Assembly (NCBI GenBank): GCA_003243255.1
Contig: QFQM01000287.1
Coordinates: 1-5,780 of the forward strand
DNA: 5,780 nt
Reading direction: 5' to 3'
Origin: Flavobacterium psychrophilum
GTDB lineage: Bacteria > Bacteroidota > Bacteroidia > Flavobacteriales > Flavobacteriaceae
Positions 1 through 5,780 of this stretch are shown here, piece after piece (the first letter of the stretch is position 1; every line of letters begins with the position of its first letter). The notes under the pieces are model-generated. The model was not told where the DNA came from and ran no database searches. It worked only from the letters and a program-made list of their open reading frames with translations. Both the position numbers and the translations under genes were made by a program.

Positions 1-237
1 AAGTTCTTAGCACAGAGGTTTTACTAGGATCAATAGTAAGAGTCTGAGTACGAGTCTGATTGGTAACTGGAGCTTTAGCACTTGTGGCTGTTATCTGAAT
101 AGAGTTACGTCTAAATGGAAAGAACAACAAACGGTTTGAGTGCCAGTGCAGCTGTCCGGTACATCAACGTGAAAATTTCCTGTACTGGTCGTATCACTCG
201 CATGATCATCATCCACCCATTCATAAGAACGACATTC
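1..237 (-). pseudogene. Unrecognised, possibly frameshifted coding remnant at the window edge
   Basis: No intact gene is found here. Two overlapping minus-strand frames look protein-like. One is open from 237 to a stop at 91-93 and reads RSYEWVDDDHASDTTSTGNFHVDVPDSCTGTQTV near its start. The other is open from 163 to the window edge and ends ITATSAKAPVTNQTRTQTL followed by TIDPSKTSVLRT. They differ by one base of phase; joining them around 110-130, in a T-rich stretch, would make one continuous polypeptide. Neither frame has a plausible ATG start, and the first is closed upstream by a stop at 238-240. I do not recognise the product. It may be a decayed gene, a piece of another gene joined by rearrangement, or a low-quality or chimeric sequence end. 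Non-coding sequence is also possible. Confidence 0.25.
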
Positions 238-436
238 TTAACGAAACATATATAGGATAGCGCAAAATTTTAGTAGCTCTGTATTTACATTGTATTTGAA
301 TTTTCACAAAGTCCTTTTCTTTCCTGTCTTTTATACCATTGCTGTTGGTGTCTTCAAACACATACCCTTTTGCTGTCTGGGCAGATAGGTATGCCGTAAA
401 CAACAGCATACCTATTACTAAACTATTTTTTTTCAT
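221..436 (-). CDS. N-terminal fragment of a secreted calcineurin-like phosphoesterase, probably truncated
   Basis: From the ATG at 436 the frame gives 71 residues. A type I signal peptide (MKKNSLVIGMLLFTAYLSA, cleavage likely after Ala19) leads into TAKGYVFEDTNSNGIKDRKEK (21-41). That segment matches the start of the N-terminal beta-sandwich domain of calcineurin-like phosphoesterases often encoded after SusC/SusD in Flavobacteria. It includes an acidic D-x-N-x-N-G-x-x-D motif (29-37) that resembles a calcium loop. After Lys41 (about position 313) the resemblance ends: the next 30 residues (DFVKIQIQCKYRATK...) do not look like the family, and a stop follows at 221. The metal-binding catalytic domain is absent. 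I chose the start at 436 over the upstream ATG at 463 because it gives a clean signal peptide and lies 5 bases after the SusD stop. A small SdrD-B-like secreted protein is a weaker alternative. It is probably a broken gene. Confidence 0.6.
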   Translation of the reverse strand: MKKNSLVIGMLLFTAYLSAQTAKGYVFEDTNSNGIKDRKEKDFVKIQIQCKYRATKILRYPIYVSLRMSFL

Positions 437-441
437 TATTG

Positions 442-1818
442 TTAATCTACGGTATCCCACCATACTTTAATATTAATATCATCTTCGCCTATCATTTGTA
501 CTGCATCCTGGTAATGCGCAGGGTTATAAACCTGCTGATCTGTAGGATATGTAAATCGGGAAGGCATTACAGCATTGTTAAGCATTGCTGTGGTAGTAGG
601 CAGTTCCGGCAATCCGGTCCTTCTATATTCAAACCACTGTTGGTAGTCCGTAAAATAAAGCGCATAATATTTTTGTAACATTATCCTTTCCAGTGTACCA
701 TCATAAGCTACTGCAGCATTGGTAAAATATTCAACCGGAGCCGTTACCCCTAACTGCTGCATTGGTTCAGCTTTAATGAACTCCACTTCAGCATAGGTTA
801 GTATCATAATTTTCATAGGGGCTACTGCCTGAGTTCTTTGTAATGTCGATCCGCTATACTGAAATTGAGAATCGGAACCTGCATAAGCACTCGGTATACC
901 TTTATATCCGATTTCGGCTCCGGCCAAATCAGTAGCTTTTGTAGCTATAATTGGTAACCTCGGGTCGTTAAATGTATTCAGGTTATCAATAAAGAAAGAA
1001 GACATCTTAAGTGCGTTATTAAAATCCTGAGGCCTTCCCCACGGCGAAACATTTGGTGTTACACCCGTTACCTGTAACATTGCAGATTCTGCCGTTGTTG
1101 TGAATACTGGATATGTAACCGGGTCATTTACCATTGCTGTTAACTTTTCAAAAGCGTTAGTTTCTGGTCTGTTAGAAATCCTCAACAACAACCTCATGTG
1201 CAATGAATTGGTAAACTTTCTCCATTTAGTCACATCATTCTGGAAAAGGATATCGTTGGCATATATCATCCCTCTTTGTGTATTGTACAACGTATTGGCT
1301 CTTTCCAGATCGGCTAACAAGGTCTCATAAATATGCTCCTGTGTATCATAAGCAGGATATCTTATTCCTTCTGCGGCCCTTACTGCTTCTGTCATCGGGA
1401 CAGGCCCAAACATGTCAGTAAGATTAGAATATACCCATGCGTTAAGCGTAAGTGCTACAGCTTCATAATTAGTATCACCCGCCTTCTCTGCTGCCATACG
1501 CATCTCCCTGATCCCTGCGAGCCACTTATACGAATTATTCCACGAAGAGTTACCTATATTAGGACTCACATCATAACGATGCAAACCTCCCGAAACACTT
1601 GGAAAAGGAAGTGACACCTGCATAAGGTTAAAAGTGACTTCCGTACTCCTTAAAGCATGGTGGTTAGCCATACCATAAATGATAGGATTTAATAAAGTTC
1701 CGGGACTTATCTCCGCGATACGGTTAGGATCTTCATTAGTATCATCAAAATCTCCGGTACAAGCTGTACTTAAAAATAATAGCGATAAACCGGCTGCTAT
1801 AATTTGTATCTTTTTCAT
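442..1818 (-). CDS. SusD/RagB-family surface lipoprotein (SusD-like_2 type)
   Basis: The protein has 458 residues. It begins with a lipoprotein signal peptide, lipobox STAC with Cys20 as the lipidated residue, then an acidic TGDFDDTNEDPN stretch like the export signals of surface lipoproteins in Flavobacteria. Family marks in order are NEDPN..ISPGTLLNPIIYG (28-48), DMFGPVPMTEA (135-145), NDVTKWRKFTNSLHMRLLLRI (194-214), FNDPRLP (283-289), TYAEVEFIKAE (341-351), LERIMLQKYYALYF..YQQWFEYRRTG (376-402) and the C-terminal GEDDINIKVWWD (444-455). SusD proteins bind the ligand at the cell surface and close over the SusC barrel. The gene follows susC after 13 bases and precedes the phosphoesterase gene by 5, so all three should be co-transcribed. 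After KAE (residue 351) the sequence goes directly to PMQQLGV, where relatives carry a further helical segment; a short in-frame deletion is suspected there. Substrate unknown. Confidence 0.95.
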   Translation of the reverse strand: MKKIQIIAAGLSLLFLSTACTGDFDDTNEDPNRIAEISPGTLLNPIIYGMANHHALRSTEVTFNLMQVSLPFPSVSGGLHRYDVSPNIGNSSWNNSYKWLAGIREMRMAAEKAGDTNYEAVALTLNAWVYSNLTDMFGPVPMTEAVRAAEGIRYPAYDTQEHIYETLLADLERANTLYNTQRGMIYANDILFQNDVTKWRKFTNSLHMRLLLRISNRPETNAFEKLTAMVNDPVTYPVFTTTAESAMLQVTGVTPNVSPWGRPQDFNNALKMSSFFIDNLNTFNDPRLPIIATKATDLAGAEIGYKGIPSAYAGSDSQFQYSGSTLQRTQAVAPMKIMILTYAEVEFIKAEPMQQLGVTAPVEYFTNAAVAYDGTLERIMLQKYYALYFTDYQQWFEYRRTGLPELPTTTAMLNNAVMPSRFTYPTDQQVYNPAHYQDAVQMIGEDDINIKVWWDTVD

Positions 1819-1831
1819 GTTGCTGTCTCTA

Positions 1832-4800
1832 TTATAAGTTTAGTTTTAAGTTGAAACCATAAGTAGCAGGCGAAGGCATTTGCCCCATCTCTACTCCCGG
1901 TAATATAGTATCACCGTTAAGTGCTGCTGTTTCAGGATCGTAAATCGGGAAATCAGAAATTACAGCAAGATCACGTCCAAATACCGATAGCTGAACACCT
2001 TTTAATCCTGTACCTTCTAACCATTTAGAAGGGAAATTATACATCAAGCTTACTTCACGAAGTTTCAGGTAAGAAGCCTCAAATGAGTTCGATTCAATAT
2101 TTGCCCTTCTGTAGTAACGGGTATAATAATCCGCTAAACCTGCTTTAGTAGTATTAGGAGAATAAGTTCCGTCAGCATTCTGTACAACTCCATCTCCAAT
2201 AATAAAGCCGTCTTCCCTACCCATTAATGATCCCTCAAGTTTACCCTGCTCCATCATTTTATGATGCGTCTGAGAATATATGATACCTCCATATTGTCCG
2301 TCAAGAGTTACACTTGCTGTAAAATCACCAATGGTAAATACGTTTGTTAGTCCGGCTTTCCAGTCTGGGCTTGCATCCCCTATGTATTGTATTTCATCCG
2401 GGTATGCAGGTAAACCTGCCTCATCATAAACAATCTTTCCTTCAGGAGATCGTACAAAGCCGTAACCATAAATTGCAGTAGTTGTACCACCCACTTTACC
2501 TATAAGAGAAGCTGTACCTCCTTCACCTATTACCTGCTGCCCATTCTCAACACCATCGGCAAGCTCAAGTATCTTATTCCAGTTACGTGACCAGTTAAGG
2601 GTAGTGCTCCATTTGAATTTTTCGTTATCAAATATTTTTCCACCCAAAACAAGTTCAATTCCCCTGTTTCTTACTTTACCGGCATTCATAATCGCACTAC
2701 TGTATCCTGTACTGTAATCAATAGGCACCTTAATAATCTGGTTTTTTGTATTACTCTCATAAACAGTCGCATCAAGGCTTAGGCGTTTCCCTAACATAAA
2801 TATCTCAAATCCGGTCTCTAAGCTTGTTGTTATCTCAGGCTTAAAATGCCCATTAAACAATACCGGATCCATCTCTGCCGAACTCGGGAATGAAGAGTAG
2901 TTATAGTATTTATTCGTTCTGTACGGATATGTATCATTACCCACCTGTGCAAACGAGAAACGATATTTTAAGTAATCGATGGTTTTTGTGATATCAAACA
3001 TATCCGAAAGCACAGCACTTAAGTTTGCTGATGGATAAAAGAATGACCTGCTTTCCTTTGGAAGCGTACTCGACCAGTCATTACGTCCTGTTACATCCAG
3101 GAACAAATAGTTTTTATATGACATCGATAATAACCCATATAAACTGTTCACTTCTTTATTACTATCATTTCTCTCAATAATAGGAGCATTAACACCGTTT
3201 GTCAGTTTATACACATCAGGCACAACAAGCCCTTCAACTTCTGCCTCAGTCCTTCTGTATTTTTCAGTCCTGTTGTTACCTCCTACCGATCCTGAGAAAG
3301 AAAAATTATCATTCAGGTCTTTTTTATAAGATAAAAGGAAATCGTTATTAACTTCCTGCATAAATACATCCTGTGTCTTGAAGAACCCTTTAGCATACCT
3401 ATTAATACTATAAGGCCTGCGTTGTTGCCTGTTCTGGTTGTATGTGTTTAGGGCACTTCTCAGCAATAAATCAAAGTTATTCCCAAGGTCAATGTTAGCA
3501 TATATATTACCTACTACCTGAGTACTTTCCAGTGAGTTGGTTGCTTTGTAAGCAATAAGGTAAGGGTTATCGATAAACGAACTGTAAGGATTGATCTGAT
3601 CGATATTTTCAAGGCCATTCATCCATATAGGCTTGTACCAGTCAAGATCTACGTTAGGATTCTGGAATATCATGAAATAAGCAATCGATCCGTTATTATA
3701 ACCCGTAGATGGTAAGTTATCACTGATTCTGTTATTGAAATTAACCGATGTACCAAGTTTAATCTTTTCAGATATCTGATAATTAGCATTTACCGAAGCG
3801 GTTACCCTTTCAAAACCCGTATTTGGCATAATCCATTCATTTTTCTGGTGTCCTATAGAGGCTCTCATCGAACCTTTATCATCACCTCCCTGAAATGAAA
3901 TGTTATTATTAGTAGTTACGCCTGTTTCCCAAAAATCTTTCCTGTTATCGTCATACGCCCTCCATAAAGTTCTTTCGGTTCCCTGTGTCTGTGTCACCGG
4001 ATCGTATTGATAGTAATACTGCCCGTTAAATGCGGGTCCAAAAGCACTACTTGTTCCGCTTGTACTTGTACCGTCTGCAGAGTTTCCATAAGAATAATAA
4101 GGATTACCATCTGCATCAAACGAGTTGCCTGTACCCTGACCGTATTTATACTGATAATCCGGCCATCTCTGGATTACATCAAAAGTTGTCCCCGTATTAA
4201 CCGTTATACCAAGACCTTTGCTTTTCTTACCCGATTTAGTTGTAATAATTAGGGCACCGTTGGCTGCACGGCTACCATAAAGTGCGGCAGCTCCTGCACC
4301 TTTAAGAACAGTTACGCTTTCAATATCATCAAGGTTAAGATCAGAGATACTGTTACCATAATCGATAGGTGAATCTTCACCCATGTAAGCCGTTGGTGAT
4401 CCTGATGTTGTCATTTGGGGCTTCATAGGCACTCCATCAATTACAATCAGCGCCTGGTTCTGATTCAGGTCGATAGACCTGTTGCCCCTAAGAACAATAG
4501 ATTGTGAATTTATTGGCCCAGAACCTGAAGAGGTTATATTTACACCTGCTACTTTACCTTTAAGTGCCGAAGACCAGTTGTTGGGAGTTGTTTTTTCTAA
4601 CTCATCTGTCTTTATAGTTTGCTGTGCAAAACCCAGGCGTTTTTCCTCTCTTTTGATACCAAGAGCTGTCACAACAACTTCACTCAGTTCATTAGCCGAT
4701 GTAGTAAGCTTTATGTTAAGTACCGTTTTTCCTTGTAACTCAACTTCAGCGGTTTCAAAACCAACGTAAGAAACTATAAGTGTTGCAGAAACATTACTAA

Positions 4801-5275
4801 CAGTAATGGTAAAGTTACCATCGATATCAGTATTGGCAACATTTTTAGTTCCTTTCTCCATTATTGCGGCACCCGGTAATGGAAAACCGTCATTATCAAG
4901 TATCTTACCTCTTATCACTACAGGCAATTCATTCTTAATTGCGGTAATGGTATTGTTCAGTCTTTTAAAATCAACTCCGGTTTTGGAAGTGATCTTTTTT
5001 AGAATGTCTTCTATACTTTCGTTTTCAGCTTGTATAGAAATACGCTTTACACTTCCTGATACTTTTTCGTCAAATACAAAAGTATAGGCCGATTTTTGTT
5101 CAATGGCAGTAAACACTTCAGTAATTGTAACATTGTTCAGGTTTAAGGAAATCTTAGTCCCCGATTTTTGCCCCGGTGAGGCAAATCCCTGAAAAATGAT
5201 CAGGAACGTAAACATCACACAAAGATGTTTTTTGTTTGTTAGGTAATTTAAAAAAATTTGTAGTTTCGTCTTCAT
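1832..5275 (-). CDS. SusC/RagA-family TonB-dependent outer-membrane transporter with STN signalling domain
   Basis: This 1147-residue protein has the usual length and order for a signalling SusC. It has a signal peptide with a long basic n-region and a hydrophobic stretch ending near GFAS (residues 1 to ~33). An STN domain (~41-113, SLNLNNVTITEVFTAIEQ to TGVDFKRLNNTITA) is followed by a carboxypeptidase-D-regulatory-like beta-sandwich (~119-195, IRGKILDNDGFPLPGAAI, DIDGNFTITV, SYVGFE). A TonB-box region (~196-219, ELSEVVVTALGIKREEKR) precedes the plug (~220-350, with VLRGNRS, ALIVIDGVPM and VLKGAGAAALYGSRAANGAL) and the beta-barrel, which runs to the C terminus (YGFNLKLNL). SusC proteins import large ligands across the outer membrane, powered by TonB-ExbBD, with a SusD lid. 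The STN domain and the upstream FecR gene imply transenvelope control through an ECF sigma factor. The start at 5275 gives the signal peptide; no Shine-Dalgarno is visible. The ligand is unknown. Confidence 0.97.
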   Translation of the reverse strand: MKTKLQIFLNYLTNKKHLCVMFTFLIIFQGFASPGQKSGTKISLNLNNVTITEVFTAIEQKSAYTFVFDEKVSGSVKRISIQAENESIEDILKKITSKTGVDFKRLNNTITAIKNELPVVIRGKILDNDGFPLPGAAIMEKGTKNVANTDIDGNFTITVSNVSATLIVSYVGFETAEVELQGKTVLNIKLTTSANELSEVVVTALGIKREEKRLGFAQQTIKTDELEKTTPNNWSSALKGKVAGVNITSSGSGPINSQSIVLRGNRSIDLNQNQALIVIDGVPMKPQMTTSGSPTAYMGEDSPIDYGNSISDLNLDDIESVTVLKGAGAAALYGSRAANGALIITTKSGKKSKGLGITVNTGTTFDVIQRWPDYQYKYGQGTGNSFDADGNPYYSYGNSADGTSTSGTSSAFGPAFNGQYYYQYDPVTQTQGTERTLWRAYDDNRKDFWETGVTTNNNISFQGGDDKGSMRASIGHQKNEWIMPNTGFERVTASVNANYQISEKIKLGTSVNFNNRISDNLPSTGYNNGSIAYFMIFQNPNVDLDWYKPIWMNGLENIDQINPYSSFIDNPYLIAYKATNSLESTQVVGNIYANIDLGNNFDLLLRSALNTYNQNRQQRRPYSINRYAKGFFKTQDVFMQEVNNDFLLSYKKDLNDNFSFSGSVGGNNRTEKYRRTEAEVEGLVVPDVYKLTNGVNAPIIERNDSNKEVNSLYGLLSMSYKNYLFLDVTGRNDWSSTLPKESRSFFYPSANLSAVLSDMFDITKTIDYLKYRFSFAQVGNDTYPYRTNKYYNYSSFPSSAEMDPVLFNGHFKPEITTSLETGFEIFMLGKRLSLDATVYESNTKNQIIKVPIDYSTGYSSAIMNAGKVRNRGIELVLGGKIFDNEKFKWSTTLNWSRNWNKILELADGVENGQQVIGEGGTASLIGKVGGTTTAIYGYGFVRSPEGKIVYDEAGLPAYPDEIQYIGDASPDWKAGLTNVFTIGDFTASVTLDGQYGGIIYSQTHHKMMEQGKLEGSLMGREDGFIIGDGVVQNADGTYSPNTTKAGLADYYTRYYRRANIESNSFEASYLKLREVSLMYNFPSKWLEGTGLKGVQLSVFGRDLAVISDFPIYDPETAALNGDTILPGVEMGQMPSPATYGFNLKLNL

Positions 5276-5309
5276 TACTAGTGGGCTATATTAATTAGTC
5301 TGTTTTAAT

Positions 5310-5342
5310 ACCCGTTCCTGTTGCAACCAGGGGCGGGTTTTT
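5310..5342 (+). terminator. Intrinsic-terminator-like hairpin in the fecR-susC gap, plus-strand orientation
   Basis: The arms 5310-5320 and 5328-5338 pair over 11 positions around a 7-base loop (5321-5327). Read as plus-strand RNA, the stem is unbroken because the two central positions (5315-5316 with 5332-5333) are U-G wobbles. It is followed directly by a run of five T (5338-5342) that overlaps the fecR stop codon. Read as minus-strand RNA, the same two positions become C/A mismatches and the stem is followed by TATTAAAAC, with no U-tract. It should therefore stop plus-strand (antisense) transcription better than operon transcription. On the sense strand it could act as a weak attenuator or mRNA-processing hairpin between fecR and susC (inference). 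No -33/-7 promoter of the TTTG / TAnnTTTG type was seen in this gap. Confidence 0.5.
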
Positions 5343-5780
5343 AGTTAATGTAATTGTCTTTTTTTCTTATAAGCACATGGTTTTTAGTTATATATTTAAT
5401 TTCAAGTTGCTTTAGGGCAGCGATACTGCTAAGTACATTTTCAAATTTTTCGTCTTTAAACTTTCCCGATATCGTAAGGTTTTCAATTCCTTCATTTTCG
5501 AAATCAACCGTCACATCATACCAGTTCTCGATGATTTTAGCAGTTTCGGCAAGTGTATTGTTTCTAAGGAAAATGGTATTCTGGGTCCAGGCGATACCTT
5601 CTGAACTATCGTCTTCAGTAAAATTGAATCGAAGGTTTTGGTTTAAACTTACCTGCTGATCTCTTACCAGCAACAGTTTCTCTCCTGATGGTGAAGTAAC
5701 CTGTACCTTACCGCTCACTACACTAACCTTTGTATTATTATGTTCGTAGGAGTTTACATTGAAAGACGTTCCAAGCACCT
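5341..5780 (-). CDS. FecR-family anti-sigma factor, C-terminal part (runs off window)
   Basis: This is the C-terminal ~146 residues of a FecR-type anti-sigma regulator; the N-terminal cytoplasmic domain and membrane segment lie beyond position 5780. The visible part opens inside the periplasmic FecR domain with VLGTSFNVNSYE and VSVVSGKVQV, both hallmarks of that fold. A DUF4974 domain follows from about visible residue 66, with NNTLAETAKIIENWYDVTV and ISGKFKDEKFENVLSSI, and the protein ends KKDNYIN. The GTG at 5778-5776 is the Val of VLGTSFNV and not a start codon; the frame is open to the edge. In Bacteroidota such proteins sit in the inner membrane, hold an ECF sigma factor, and receive a signal from the STN domain of a cognate SusC transporter. 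Such a transporter is encoded 65 bases downstream. The sigma gene is presumably just outside the window (inference). Confidence 0.93.
   Translation of the reverse strand, partial: VLGTSFNVNSYEHNNTKVSVVSGKVQVTSPSGEKLLLVRDQQVSLNQNLRFNFTEDDSSEGIAWTQNTIFLRNNTLAETAKIIENWYDVTVDFENEGIENLTISGKFKDEKFENVLSSIAALKQLEIKYITKNHVLIRKKDNYIN

Noticed and set aside
40..59. Direct repeat GAGTCTGA spaced by four bases
   Set aside because: A single pair of 8-mers, explained by a Thr/Gln/Arg-rich stretch in the minus frame; no array and no element ends nearby.
115..255. Plus-strand 46-residue frame starting ATGGAAAGAAC at the left edge
   Set aside because: It is short, has no family resemblance, and is the complement of the more protein-like minus frame; support is too weak to call a gene.
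1..313. Insertion sequence as the cause of the broken phosphoesterase
   Set aside because: No transposase motif, terminal inverted repeat or target duplication can be seen within the visible 310 bases; the far side lies outside the window, so it is not excluded but not supported.
437..463. Upstream ATG at 463 for the third gene
   Set aside because: It adds MVGYRRLTI in front of an otherwise clean signal peptide and overlaps the SusD C terminus; the ATG at 436 fits better.
4482..5087. Plus-strand open frames opposite the SusC N-terminal domains
   Set aside because: They lie antisense to strongly supported domains, have no recognisable motifs and no start signals; they are shadows of susC.
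5354..5659. Plus-strand open frame of about 100 residues opposite fecR
   Set aside because: Antisense to the DUF4974/FecR coding region, with a composition typical of a complementary frame.
5776..5778. GTG start codon for the FecR protein
   Set aside because: It encodes the Val of the conserved VLGTSFNV motif inside the FecR domain; the frame stays open to the window edge, so the gene is simply cut off.

Overview
The window is a stretch of minus-strand operon from a Bacteroidota, most likely a Flavobacteriaceae (Flavobacterium-like) genome. The evidence is the gene set and its order: an anti-sigma FecR protein with a DUF4974 tail, a SusC/RagA TonB-dependent transporter with an N-terminal STN domain, a SusD/RagB-family lipoprotein, and the start of a secreted calcineurin-like phosphoesterase. 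AT-rich sequence and the lack of clear Shine-Dalgarno sites fit the same group.

Reading from the right edge in the direction of transcription: positions 5780-5341 hold the C-terminal part of the FecR-type anti-sigma factor, which runs off the window. A 65-base gap (5340-5276) follows and contains a strong dyad. In the plus-strand direction this dyad has the form of an intrinsic terminator. The full-length SusC-type transporter (1147 aa) occupies 5275-1832. The SusD-type lipoprotein (458 aa) follows after 13 bases at 1818-442. A third gene begins 5 bases later at 436 with a clear type I signal peptide and the GYVFEDTNxNGxxD start typical of phosphoesterases encoded behind SusC/SusD pairs. It loses family resemblance at about position 313 and stops at 221.

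The genes should work together as an outer-membrane nutrient uptake unit. SusD captures the ligand at the surface, SusC imports it with TonB energy, and the SusC STN domain signals occupancy to FecR, which controls an ECF sigma factor presumably encoded just beyond position 5780. The phosphoesterase, if it were intact, would act on the imported or surface-bound substrate. The substrate cannot be told from sequence.

The last ~310 bases (1-313) do not continue the phosphoesterase. They contain a short AT-rich stretch and then two overlapping minus-strand open frames that look protein-like but are out of frame with each other. This is either a genuine rearrangement or decayed gene, or an assembly or sequence-quality problem. 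I see no CRISPR array, tRNA, rRNA, insertion sequence or recognisable new system. The points worth a second look are this broken left end, a probable in-frame deletion inside the SusD gene, a perfect 10-bp hairpin in the third gene's signal-peptide region, and the antisense-oriented terminator between fecR and susC.
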